64,000 bases of DNA from an uncultured Geobacter sp. (GTDB taxonomy: Bacteria > Desulfobacterota > Desulfuromonadia > Geobacterales > Geobacteraceae). Location of the stretch: the NCBI GenBank assembly GCA_903925075.1, contig CAIYDQ010000005.1:1-64000 (forward strand), given 5' to 3'. A model generated the notes under the pieces. The model saw only the letters and a list, made by a program, of their open reading frames with translations, was not told the origin of the DNA and searched no databases. Below, piece after piece: positions 1 to 7,340 of the stretch (the stretch's first letter is position 1; each line of letters begins with the position of its first letter). A program made the translations under genes and the position numbers.

Positions 1-177
1 CTCCTTCAGGTCGGCTACCGTATCCGATACATAATAGGGAATGCCGCAAGCCCCGTAGGAAATGAAATGCCCCCGGTCGATCAGGGTAACTTCTGCTCTT
101 GGATTTATCCGTTTCGCCTTCGAAGCGGCCTTGGCACCGGCGGCGTTCGCACCGATAACGACAATTTTCATTTTCAT
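1..177 (-). CDS. FAD-dependent pyridine nucleotide-disulfide oxidoreductase, N-terminal part (CoA-disulfide reductase/NADH oxidase type)
   Basis: The reverse strand reads MKMKIVVIGANAAGAKAASKAKR... and continues through LIDRGHFISYGACGIPYYVSD before leaving the window. The GxNAAG dinucleotide-binding motif near the start and the SYGACGIPYY segment with its redox cysteine are typical of the CoA-disulfide reductase, NADH oxidase and NADH peroxidase group of flavoproteins. The start at 177 is preceded by GTGAGG at good spacing; a second ATG lies 6 bases downstream. Only about 59 residues are visible, so the exact substrate (CoA disulfide, persulfide, polysulfide or oxygen) cannot be told. It lies just downstream of the rhodanese gene on the same strand, which fits a sulfur-related role. 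Confidence 0.75.
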   Translation of the reverse strand, partial: MKMKIVVIGANAAGAKAASKAKRINPRAEVTLIDRGHFISYGACGIPYYVSDTVADLKE

Positions 178-235
178 CGAAAACCTCACTTATGGTTGAG
201 TCCGACAAGACTGCAGTCGGCGCATGCGCACTTCG

Positions 236-544
236 TTATCTTTCCTGGGGATGCCCGGCCCGCCTCCAGCCGGCCATTTGTCCGGCAAGAAGCACCATAT
301 TGCGGTAACCAAAGGCTCCCAGTATTCCCTTGCAAATCTGGGCACGAGGGCCAAGTTCGCAGGTCAATACCATTTCGGCGTTCTTGTCGGCAGGCAAGCG
401 CGCCAGCCGCAACAGTATTTTCCAGGTCGGGGCATGGATTGCGCCGGGTATGTGTCCCTTCCGGAATTCAAACCCGGTGCGGACGTCGATGACTGCTGGT
501 GGGTTTTTTAATTTTATTCGTTTAGCCAACTCCTGGCACTGCAT
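236..544 (-). CDS. Single-domain rhodanese-like protein
   Basis: This 102-residue protein is one rhodanese domain. It shows the DVRTGFEFRKGHIPGA stretch that marks the family and a candidate active-site cysteine, C62, in the loop TCELGPRAQ, followed by a GxxGW-like end (LLAGQMAGW). Rhodaneses carry sulfane sulfur as a cysteine persulfide, usually in the cytoplasm when, as here, no signal peptide is present. It sits between the CGGC-domain gene (26 bases upstream) and the flavoprotein disulfide reductase gene (58 bases downstream), so the three are probably co-transcribed. The loop CELGPRA fits the CxxGxR pattern, so activity is plausible but not shown. Confidence 0.85.
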   Translation of the reverse strand: MQCQELAKRIKLKNPPAVIDVRTGFEFRKGHIPGAIHAPTWKILLRLARLPADKNAEMVLTCELGPRAQICKGILGAFGYRNMVLLAGQMAGWRRAGHPQER

Positions 545-570
545 GTAATCTCCTTTTCAGCCTACTTGCT

Positions 571-1017
571 CTAATCGTAGAGTGAACGGGTTATTTCGTC
601 AGACATCGAAGGGGCAACGAGTGGCGTCCAGACCGGATCTTTCCAGGTTCCAAGGTGGGTGTGCATATCAAAGTATTTTTTTGGTATGGGGTGCGTACCC
701 ACAACGACCTTCACGTCATAGCGTTTTTCCAGAAATGCCTTGAAGGTGGCAATGTGGGGGCAGGGGGGATAACCGACCACCAAGCCGGTAGCCAAATGGA
801 TGACTTCCGCACCATTTGTCACCATCTCCTCGCCTGCATACTCTATGTTGCCTCCGGGACATCCAGCGCAGGTGGTAAAACCGACCAGCTCGACGTCGGT
901 GTCCGTGTAGTTGCTGAACGCCCCTTCCTTGTTTTTCATCGCCTTGAGGCACTTCCCGCCGGCACAGCAGCGGTAGCGATCACAGATGATTATCCCGATC
1001 CTGGTCGTCGAACTCAT
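571..1017 (-). CDS. CGGC domain-containing protein (putative metal-binding)
   Basis: The 148-residue protein has a cysteine-rich N-terminus (C12, C17, C18 and C23 in ICDRYRCCAGGKC) and an internal CAGCPGGN motif followed by a PPCPH motif. This arrangement matches the CGGC domain family, a poorly understood group thought to bind metal in anaerobic bacteria and archaea. It has no signal peptide. A strong ribosome site (AAAGGAG) fixes the start at 1017. It lies between the NifU-like gene and the rhodanese gene in the same direction. Function is unknown; the context suggests metal or Fe-S/sulfur handling. Confidence 0.8.
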   Translation of the reverse strand: MSSTTRIGIIICDRYRCCAGGKCLKAMKNKEGAFSNYTDTDVELVGFTTCAGCPGGNIEYAGEEMVTNGAEVIHLATGLVVGYPPCPHIATFKAFLEKRYDVKVVVGTHPIPKKYFDMHTHLGTWKDPVWTPLVAPSMSDEITRSLYD

Positions 1018-1148
1018 GGTGACTCCTTTGAACTGGAGGGTTTATGGCGTCTGTTCGCTATATCTTAGCGGGGCTACGTTTACCGCCTTTAGCCCTGACA
1101 AAGTCCATTGGCAAAGGGTAAACGCTCAATTTTTGTAAGCAGGGGCTT

Positions 1149-1550
1149 TCAGCCTATTATGGGTTGCTCTTTGCCCGATATGGTGTCCCGGTACTGGTGC
1201 ACGGCCGCATGCAGTGCCGATGCCGCCATGTTCGAGCAGTGCATTTTTCCCTCAGGCAGTCCGTCCAGAGCTGTTGCAATCCTTTGGTCATTGAGGGTAA
1301 GCACTTCGTCAAGGGATTTGCCCATGACCAACTCCGTTGCTATGGAGGAGGTCGCTATGGCTGCGCCGCACCCTTTTATGAGAAACTTGATGTCGTGAAT
1401 GACCTCATCCTCAATCTTGATGAAAAAGACCAGAGCATCGCCGCAAGAAGGATCACCCGCCTGCACTACCACGTTGGCATCTTCCAGGGAACCGAGGTTG
1501 CGCGGATTATGAAAATGATCCAGCACTTTAGCCGAATAAAGCTCGCTCAT
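1149..1550 (-). CDS. NifU N-terminal/IscU-like iron-sulfur cluster scaffold
   Basis: The 133-residue protein is an IscU/NifU-N domain alone. The three conserved ligand cysteines are present as C36 (PSCGD), C61 (KGCGA) and C105 (MHCSN), and the conserved aspartate D38 follows the first. Such scaffolds build [2Fe-2S] or [4Fe-4S] clusters with a cysteine desulfurase and hand them to apoproteins. No IscS/NifS gene is visible nearby, so the sulfur donor may be encoded elsewhere or supplied through the rhodanese. The LPPVK-like motif that binds HscA in classical IscU is not evident. The start has AAGGA upstream. It lies between a NifX-like gene and the CGGC gene. Confidence 0.88.
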   Translation of the reverse strand: MSELYSAKVLDHFHNPRNLGSLEDANVVVQAGDPSCGDALVFFIKIEDEVIHDIKFLIKGCGAAIATSSIATELVMGKSLDEVLTLNDQRIATALDGLPEGKMHCSNMAASALHAAVHQYRDTISGKEQPIIG

Positions 1551-1689
1551 AAATAGATTCCTTTGCAGTACCAGTTTAATTCTTTACACTGCGTCTTCCG
1601 AGGCGGTGCTTTCACGTCCTCTCGGGAAGCTAGCCGGAGATCGCCGGCGCTTTCTGCTCGACCGGCAACGGGGCGTGGACGCGGCATAG

Positions 1690-2070
1690 TTAGTGGGAGC
1701 ATCCCTGGCTGTGGCCATGACCGCCGCAGGTATGGCCCGGCATGTATTCGGGCAGTTTATTGGTCTTGAAGAGCAGGATGTTCTCGGCGATGGTCCCTTC
1801 GTTCGCCTGGAATACGCGCAGCCCTGAGCTGTTCAGTTTATGCAGCGCTCCGCCGCCGATTCCTCCGACCACAATGGCGTCCACCCGGTGGCCCCCTAGC
1901 CCCGCGACCGGGTTGCAGGCCCCATGCTCATGGATCTGGTCACTGTTGTTGATTGCCGTTATTTCGTTGGTGATCAGGTCCACCACGACGAACCCCGGCG
2001 CCGACCCGAAATGCCTGAACACCTGACTCTCTAACCCTTGATTCTCCAAAACCGGAAAACAGACTTTCAT
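1690..2070 (-). CDS. NifX/NifB-type dinitrogenase iron-molybdenum cofactor-binding family protein with His/Cys-rich tail
   Basis: This 126-residue protein has the fold signature of the NifX/NafY/NifB C-terminal family: it opens with MKVCFPVLENQGLESQVFRHFGSAPGF, then VVGGIGGGAL and a VFQANEGTIAENI segment. Members bind or carry iron-sulfur or iron-molybdenum precursors, but stand-alone copies like this occur widely in anaerobes without nitrogenase links. The last 17 or so residues (MPGHTCGGHGHSQGCSH) are rich in His and Cys and look like an added metal-binding tail. The start at 2070 has GGAGGT upstream. No nif structural genes are in the window, so a nitrogen-fixation role is not supported here. 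Confidence 0.88.
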   Translation of the reverse strand: MKVCFPVLENQGLESQVFRHFGSAPGFVVVDLITNEITAINNSDQIHEHGACNPVAGLGGHRVDAIVVGGIGGGALHKLNSSGLRVFQANEGTIAENILLFKTNKLPEYMPGHTCGGHGHSQGCSH

Positions 2071-2121
2071 TATGTACCTCCGTTAGTAGTGTGCATCTGC
2101 ACAAATTAGGGTTCGAGATAT

Positions 2122-2364
2122 TCAGTATTTATGAGAGTCAAGACCATATACAAATATTCCGGTACTCCCCCCTTCTAAACGCATATATCGAGTAAAACAA
2201 AGCGTCTCTTGCAACTCAAATAAGAAAAGAGCTTTAAGTTGGCGTTGAGGCGGCGTTATTTCGGCTGCTTCTTGGCAGAGGCTCCCCAGTTCTTGATACT
2301 GTCGTCTACTGTGGTGGTCGATTAAGAGCAGCAACAGCCTTTCGTAGCACGGTTTGATTCTCAT
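2122..2364 (-). CDS. Hypothetical 80-aa protein
   Basis: The reading frame begins MRIKPCYERLLLLLIDHHSRRQYQ and is preceded by AAGGACATAAC, a fair ribosome site. It lies 51 bases upstream of the NifX-like gene in the same direction and 266 bases after the radical SAM gene. It has no domain I recognise, no clear membrane segment and a mix of charged and hydrophobic residues that could be helical. It may be a real small gene of the cluster, but its lower GC and lack of a known family keep the call weak. Confidence 0.4.
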   Translation of the reverse strand: MRIKPCYERLLLLLIDHHSRRQYQELGSLCQEAAEITPPQRQLKALFLFELQETLCFTRYMRLEGGSTGIFVYGLDSHKY

Positions 2365-2629
2365 GTTATGTCCTTGTAAGTGCCCGACTGCTTAAAAAAA
2401 CATATTTTTTATCAAGGCACTGCATGCTTCGGCATATTACGACGCGTCATTGGTTCGGAGAAGACAAGTCAACGCAAGCTGAAATTCAGGTTAGGCGTGT
2501 GAAGCGTATTTCACGGTATCTGCCTACTTTCTTAGTCGTCCTGACAGAATCATCGCGCTGAAGTTACTAACCGTACCTGGCCGTCATCGAAAGGAGAAAT
2601 CAACACCATGATGTCCAGTCACTCGTCGA
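2365..2629. other. Intergenic region, no gene seen
   Basis: This 265-base gap is AT-rich near its left end (a run of A followed by ATATTTTTTATC) and holds no convincing reading frame. It may carry a terminator for the radical SAM gene or a promoter for the downstream leftward genes, but no clear hairpin with a T-run or sigma-54 (GG-N10-GC) site could be picked out by eye. Confidence 0.4.
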
Positions 2630-4084
2630 TTAAGCACCGATGGTGAAATGCGTCGGCATGCCGGAACCGGCAAAATCGAATGTGTTCCCGTGATCCTTCA
2701 TCATGAGCAGGAAGGCACTCAGCATGTATTTTCTCTTAAAACCGTCCTCAAGATCGATTATTTCCTGCATTTTGTTAGTGTAGAACTCCATGTAGCACTT
2801 GCCGTGCGCCTGAGTCATCTCTTCCATCGTCATTTCGAAAGGCTCGATAATGGGCGTCACCAGGTTGTACTGAGAGTAGTCGAACACCCTGATGCGATCC
2901 TTCATCTCGGCGTGTATCGGAGTAAACGGCATGGGAGTGACGATTGGAAATACGGCTATGTCCGGATTGAGATAGATGGCTGAGTCAATGGTGTCCTGAA
3001 TGGAATCCCACGTTTCGGTCGGAAAGCCTATCATGAACGAAGCTTCCGTAATGATGCCGGCCTCGCGGCACAGGTCCAGGGCCAGCTTATTCTGTTCGAA
3101 GGTGGTCCCTTTATTGAGACTTTTCAAGGTCTCCTTGCTGGCGCTCTCGGCGCCGATATAGACGTGAATGATTCCCGCAGCCCGGTACTTGTGCAGGATG
3201 TCAGCATCCCTGATAATATCTTCCACTCGCGTCTCGATGAGCAGCAGCACGCCGAGATCGCGTTCGATCACCAGGTCCAGATACTTTTCCCAGCGCTTCC
3301 TGTTTTTCGTCGGATAGGCGTCGATCAGGGTGAAAAAACTCACGTTATAGGTATCGCGCAGAAATTCCATTTCATCGACGACCTTCTCCGGTTTCCTGCA
3401 GCGCCATTCTTCGCGCCAGAACAAGCGCTGGCTGCAGAAAGCGCAAACCATGTCGCAGCCTCGGGAACTCAGGATTGAGGCCATGGTGCCTCTGGGCTCG
3501 ACGTGATAGTTGTAGTCCTCCCAATCCAGCAGATGCCAGGCCGGCGACAAGGTGTCCAGGTCTTCGATGTGGGGCTGCTGAGGATTGGCGACCACCTTTT
3601 CGCCGTCGCGGTACGCGATCCCCTTGACGGTCTTCGCCTTTCCTTCTGGTAGCGCCGTCAACAACTCCTTCAGAGTCTGCTCGGCTTCTCCCATAAGGAC
3701 ATAATCGACCTCACTCTGGACGAGTTCCAGAATTTCCTGATACATGAAGGTCGGGTGGGGACCGGACAGCAAGGTGACGATCGCCGGGTTTATCTCCTTG
3801 GCAATAGCCAGGATCTTCAGCGCGTCGGGGACCGTGGCTGTGCTGATGGCTCCGGTGACGGGAAGGTAATCGAGAGACATGACGCAGTCGGGTTTATAGC
3901 GCTCTATTTCCTCCCAGATCTGCTTGAAAGAGTGATTCTTGTTCATGGCGTCGTATATTCTGGCCTCGTTTCCCGCTTCGATTGCAGCGCCGGCGAGATA
4001 CGCCAGATGCAGCGGCGGCCAGTTGCCGACAACCTGCACCCCCCAGTTGTGATACGGCGCCGTCACAAACAAAATTTTGCTCAT
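2630..4084 (-). CDS. BchE-like cobalamin-binding radical SAM protein
   Basis: The 484-residue protein has an N-terminal B12-binding-type domain (about residues 1-150, with GNWPPLHLAYLAGA and SGPHPTFMYQEIL) and a radical SAM domain with the cluster motif C210-x3-C214-x2-C217 in SRGCDMVCAFCSQ. The layout and many motifs (GNWPP, PTFMYQ, PAWHLLDW, CSQRLFW, VVDEMEF, TEASFMIG, MPFTPIHAEM, YNLVTPI) recall BchE, the anaerobic Mg-protoporphyrin IX monomethyl ester cyclase, more than other B12 radical SAM groups. No bacteriochlorophyll genes are seen, so the substrate is probably different, perhaps another tetrapyrrole-like compound. It sits between two NifX-like genes. The family call is confident; the reaction is not known. 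Confidence 0.85.
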   Translation of the reverse strand: MSKILFVTAPYHNWGVQVVGNWPPLHLAYLAGAAIEAGNEARIYDAMNKNHSFKQIWEEIERYKPDCVMSLDYLPVTGAISTATVPDALKILAIAKEINPAIVTLLSGPHPTFMYQEILELVQSEVDYVLMGEAEQTLKELLTALPEGKAKTVKGIAYRDGEKVVANPQQPHIEDLDTLSPAWHLLDWEDYNYHVEPRGTMASILSSRGCDMVCAFCSQRLFWREEWRCRKPEKVVDEMEFLRDTYNVSFFTLIDAYPTKNRKRWEKYLDLVIERDLGVLLLIETRVEDIIRDADILHKYRAAGIIHVYIGAESASKETLKSLNKGTTFEQNKLALDLCREAGIITEASFMIGFPTETWDSIQDTIDSAIYLNPDIAVFPIVTPMPFTPIHAEMKDRIRVFDYSQYNLVTPIIEPFEMTMEEMTQAHGKCYMEFYTNKMQEIIDLEDGFKRKYMLSAFLLMMKDHGNTFDFAGSGMPTHFTIGA

Positions 4085-4127
4085 CAGTCTCTCCCTTTCA
4101 AGGTTTTTCCAAGGTCACTTTTGTTCC

Positions 4128-4496
4128 CTACTCAGCCCGTCTACGACAACAGGCTTTTTTGCGGCCGCAGCCCGGCATGGCAAAAACGCTGTCCTTGAGC
4201 CTGCCATTGAGCCAAGCCTCGATTACCTCGTGGACGGCGCCCGCGATAAATGAATGCACCTCGATGCCACAGGCCTTGGCCGCAAAGCAGGCCGGCCGCG
4301 ATATGGCTCCGCAGATCAGCACATCGGCTTGCACTTCGGCAAGTGAGGCAACCTTCGCCATGGCTGAACCGGCGGGAAGCAGCAGATCCACCTCGGCGAG
4401 GGTCGCGCCATTCTCCAAGACAACTACCAATGCCTGTCCAGCCACATCAAAGACGGGGGCTATCCGATCGTTCCATATGGTGAACACGACTCTCAT
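4128..4496 (-). CDS. Second NifX/NifB-type cofactor-binding family protein
   Basis: This 122-residue protein (MRVVFTIWNDRIAPVFDVAGQALVV...) belongs to the same family as the protein at 1690-2070 but is divergent from it. It shows the PVFD motif, a VLICGAIS loop, and a Cys/Arg-rich end (MPGCGRKKACCRRRAE) that may bind metal. It ends 43 bases before the BchE-like gene and follows the DUF5320 gene by 39 bases, so these three probably share a transcript. NifX-like and DUF5320-like proteins often occur together in anaerobes. The cargo is unknown. Confidence 0.85.
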   Translation of the reverse strand: MRVVFTIWNDRIAPVFDVAGQALVVVLENGATLAEVDLLLPAGSAMAKVASLAEVQADVLICGAISRPACFAAKACGIEVHSFIAGAVHEVIEAWLNGRLKDSVFAMPGCGRKKACCRRRAE

Positions 4497-4535
4497 ACGG
4501 TGGCTCCACTGTTTGTGCGCCTGTGCCAGGCAAGG

Positions 4536-4778
4536 TCATAAACCAAGCTCATTCAGCCGTTTGTTAACTTCTTCCTGCCGTTTCAACAGCGCATCGGCCT
4601 CTTCCCTCAGCAGCCTCTCCTCATTTTCCCGAGGCGAGCGCGCGGCAAGTTCCGATGCATTGAACCAGCCGCATATTTCCCGGCCAGCAACGCCTTTGCC
4701 GGAACCCCTATTCATCCTGCCTCTACCTTGATTGCCTATGCAGTTACGTCCTGGACCCATTCCATCACCTCGTGGCAT
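4536..4778 (-). CDS. DUF5320 family protein
   Basis: The 80-residue protein starts MPRGDGMGPGRNCIGNQGRGRMNRGSG, the glycine-rich opening (PRGDGTGPxG) that marks DUF5320 proteins, and ends in a short coiled-coil-like helix (ENEERLLREEADALLKRQEEVNKRLNEL). Family members are commonly encoded beside NifX-like proteins in anaerobes, as here. A strong ribosome site (AGGAGG) precedes the start. The molecular role is unknown. The 210 bases between it and the regulator gene contain no other gene and may include its promoter. Confidence 0.8.
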   Translation of the reverse strand: MPRGDGMGPGRNCIGNQGRGRMNRGSGKGVAGREICGWFNASELAARSPRENEERLLREEADALLKRQEEVNKRLNELGL

Positions 4779-4988
4779 TTCAAGCCTCCTTTAGCTGCGA
4801 CTTCCTTTCTCCAGTAGAAGTGGAACCAACAACCATAGAGCAACAGTCGGGCCATAACAGGCAAAATGGGCACAAACGGCCATAGCTGCCTGTAATAGCG
4901 GGGTTAAATCTCAGGTGACAGAGGAAGGGTGAGAGAGGTGTGGTTGCGATACTGCGACTATACGGCGCGGTCAATGGTAGCATTTTAG

Positions 4989-6374
4989 CTACTTACCGGC
5001 GGTTTTGGAGGAACGTCCGTTTTGTTCAGGAAGCGGCAGGCCAAGAGTTTTCATCTTGCGGTAGAGCGTGGTCTTATGGATACCGAGTTCACGAGCTGCG
5101 GCAGCACGGTTTAAGTTGTTTCGCTTCAGCGCGGCAAGGATGGAGTGCTCTTCCGCTGCTCGTTTTACTGACTCAATGCCACCGGGTTCGATAGCCCGTG
5201 ACCTGAATCCGGTCAGTTCTCCGGGGAGGTGTTCGCTGCCTATCCATTTCCCCGGACAAAGTACAAAAGCCCGTTCCACGACATTCTCGAGTTCACGGAC
5301 GTTGCCCGGCCAGTCATGGGCCATCAGCAGTGAATAAGCACCCGGCGTGAATCCCGTTACGTTTTTTTTCTGAAGATGATTGAACCGCTCGACGAAGTGT
5401 TCTGCCAGAAGCGGTATGTCCTCTTTGCGCCTGCGCAAGGGGGGGAGTTCCAAAGCGATGACGTTTATCCTGTAATAGAGATCCTGGCGGAATTCGCCCC
5501 TTTTTACCATGGCCGCCAAATCTCGGTTTGTCGCCACCAGGATCCTGGCTTTTGACTTTTCCGACCGCGTCGCGCCCAGTGGCTCGAAGGTGTGCTCCTG
5601 AAGCACACGCAGAAGCCGCACCTGAAGCGCCTGACTCATCTCGCCGATTTCGTCCAGAAAGAGAGTCCCATCACCGGCCAGCGCGAACCTGCCGGGTTTG
5701 TCACGGGCCGCGCCGGTAAAGGCGCCCTTCTTGTACCCGAACAACTCCGACTCGAGCAGCGTATCGGGCAGGGCGCCGCAGTTGACCGCCACAAAAGGTT
5801 TTAGCGCATGAGGGCTCATCCCGTGAATCGCCCTGGCCAGGAGTTCTTTGCCGGTTCCTGTTTCACCTTGTATCAGCACGGTGGTTAAACTAGCCGCCAG
5901 CGAGGGCACCATCTCGAAAACGGGCTGCATAGCGTGGCTATGGCTGATTAGATCACCAACCCGAAGACGCACTTGCAGTTCCTTTCGGAGAGCCACGATT
6001 TCGCTTAAATCACGGAATGTCTCAGCCCCACCGATGATCCTTCCGCCTTCGTCATACAACACGGCGGTAGAGACGCTGATCGGGATACGGTCCCCATTCG
6101 CATCGATGATATACCCGGACTTGTTGATGACCGGTTTCCCGCTCTTCTTTGTCCGTTGCAGGGCACATTCCGCCTCGCACATACTCGATTTGAACACCTC
6201 GGAACAAAGACGGCCCAACGCTTCTTTCCGAGGTATACCGGTGATCTGTTCCGCCGCACGGTTAAAAGAGGTGACGCGCCAATCGGGGTCAACCGTGAAA
6301 ACGCCATCGGAGATGCTTTCCAGAATGGACCCGGTCAGGTCGGAAAATGCATAATCCTTTTTTTTACCAATCAT
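4989..6374 (-). CDS. Sigma-54-dependent transcriptional activator (PAS-AAA+-Fis HTH)
   Basis: The 461-residue protein has a PAS domain (about residues 12-125), an AAA+ sigma-54 interaction domain with Walker A GETGTGKE (170-177), the sigma-54 contact loop GAFTGA (217-222) and Walker B GTLFLDE, and a C-terminal Fis-type helix-turn-helix (RAAAARELGIHKTTLYRKMKTLGL). The PAS domain carries a CEAEC pair (C66, C70), suggesting redox or metal sensing. No receiver domain is present, so it is not a standard response regulator. It lies in the middle of the metal/redox cluster and probably controls it through sigma-54 promoters, though I could not pick out a good TGGCAC-N5-TTGC site by eye. Confidence 0.92.
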   Translation of the reverse strand: MIGKKKDYAFSDLTGSILESISDGVFTVDPDWRVTSFNRAAEQITGIPRKEALGRLCSEVFKSSMCEAECALQRTKKSGKPVINKSGYIIDANGDRIPISVSTAVLYDEGGRIIGGAETFRDLSEIVALRKELQVRLRVGDLISHSHAMQPVFEMVPSLAASLTTVLIQGETGTGKELLARAIHGMSPHALKPFVAVNCGALPDTLLESELFGYKKGAFTGAARDKPGRFALAGDGTLFLDEIGEMSQALQVRLLRVLQEHTFEPLGATRSEKSKARILVATNRDLAAMVKRGEFRQDLYYRINVIALELPPLRRRKEDIPLLAEHFVERFNHLQKKNVTGFTPGAYSLLMAHDWPGNVRELENVVERAFVLCPGKWIGSEHLPGELTGFRSRAIEPGGIESVKRAAEEHSILAALKRNNLNRAAAARELGIHKTTLYRKMKTLGLPLPEQNGRSSKTAGK

Positions 6375-6498
6375 GCATTACCCCCGGTAAAGCCGACAGA
6401 TCCAAATACCGATCGAGACCGATGCCGATTTCCCGTCAGCGCTGAGTCAAGAAAAATTTATAAGCCATGCTAACGCCAAACTGGCGTTATTAGAACTT

Positions 6499-6675
6499 TC
6501 AACCGCCACTGTAACATGAGTCGGAAGAAGTCCCTGCGGAGGAGAACGTCGACAATTCTTTTTCCCCCTCGGCGAAGCCGCACGCAGGACAGAGAGTTTG
6601 GTCCGCTGCGTCGGCTTTTTGCAGTTTTTCAAAGTGATGACCGCATGTCATGCAGACGTATTCAAAAATAGGCAT
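6499..6675 (-). CDS. FmdB-family zinc ribbon protein (not in ORF track)
   Basis: Reading the reverse strand gives a 58-residue protein, MPIFEYVCMTCGHHFEKLQK..., with two CxxC pairs (C8-x2-C11 and C29-x2-C32) and the MPIFEYxCxxCGxxFE opening that defines the FmdB putative regulatory zinc ribbon family. The tail is Ser/Gly-rich and contains one more cysteine. A GGGGGT stretch precedes the ATG. It falls between the DUF6125 and regulator genes on the same strand. FmdB-like proteins are small and of uncertain role, sometimes near metalloenzyme genes. The ORF track probably missed it because of its length. Confidence 0.85.
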   Translation of the reverse strand: MPIFEYVCMTCGHHFEKLQKADAADQTLCPACGFAEGEKELSTFSSAGTSSDSCYSGG

Positions 6676-6723
6676 ATTTACCCCCTACTGTATGCTGCTG
6701 GTTTATTAGCTGCTGCATGAGGC

Positions 6724-7302
6724 TTAAGCTGCCGGCAGCGTGAATTCCCAGGCGCACCAGAACTCTTCCGGATGCGCATCCGGGGGACAGGATATGCAGC
6801 GGGTTTGGATGCGAGGATCTATTGTGCTGGCAAAACCGGAATTTTCAACGATTCCCACCGATTTGCAAGGGTGATCCGGCAACCCCTTACGTTTTCTCGC
6901 CGACTGGACGCGGCAGTCGAGCATGCGGAACACGGCACGGCTCTCCGTGACTTCGATGCATTCCTGAAGATTCAGTCGTGCGTAGAAGCGATGCTTGAGA
7001 CATTCCACCAGTGCCGGGATACCGCCGCCAGGCGTCATTCCCAGCCGTTCCATGATCCGCTTTGCTTCGATGACGGTGAACATCCGCCAGGCATCGGTAT
7101 CGATGTCTACTGCCACATCCATACCGTACTTTTTTTCGAGGGACTGAAACCATACCCCGTCGTGGGCCAGCCAGTTTTTGGCGTCATCGGTGATAATCCT
7201 CACCAACTCCTCTTTACTCAATGCATAAAGGAGCCGGACACCTTCATCTCCGACGTTTCCTGCCTGTGTTGGTTTTTCCTGTGAAGTATTCGCACCGGTC
7301 AT
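6724..7302 (-). CDS. DUF6125 family protein
   Basis: The 192-residue protein has no signal peptide and contains DCRVQSARKRKGLPDHPCKSVG and IDPRIQTRCISCPPDAHPEEFWCAWEF, with several conserved cysteines. I associate this pattern with DUF6125, a family of unknown function in anaerobic bacteria. The cysteine spacing (CISCPPD and others) suggests metal binding. A strong ribosome site (AGGAGG) precedes ATG at 7302. It is 38 bases downstream of the DUF1847 gene, in the same direction, and 48 bases upstream of the FmdB-like gene. The family name is from memory and should be confirmed. Confidence 0.7.
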   Translation of the reverse strand: MTGANTSQEKPTQAGNVGDEGVRLLYALSKEELVRIITDDAKNWLAHDGVWFQSLEKKYGMDVAVDIDTDAWRMFTVIEAKRIMERLGMTPGGGIPALVECLKHRFYARLNLQECIEVTESRAVFRMLDCRVQSARKRKGLPDHPCKSVGIVENSGFASTIDPRIQTRCISCPPDAHPEEFWCAWEFTLPAA

Positions 7303-7340
7303 ACTTTGCCTCCTGTCGGCAGTTGCTTCTTAGAAGAAAG

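Noticed and set aside
1-4800. Nitrogenase gene cluster
   Set aside because: Two NifX-like and a NifU-like gene occur, but nifH, nifD, nifK, nifE, nifN and nifB are absent, and these families are common outside nitrogen fixation.
6447-6632. 61-aa minus-strand ORF
   Set aside because: Another frame of the same DNA gives the FmdB-type zinc ribbon protein, which is better supported.
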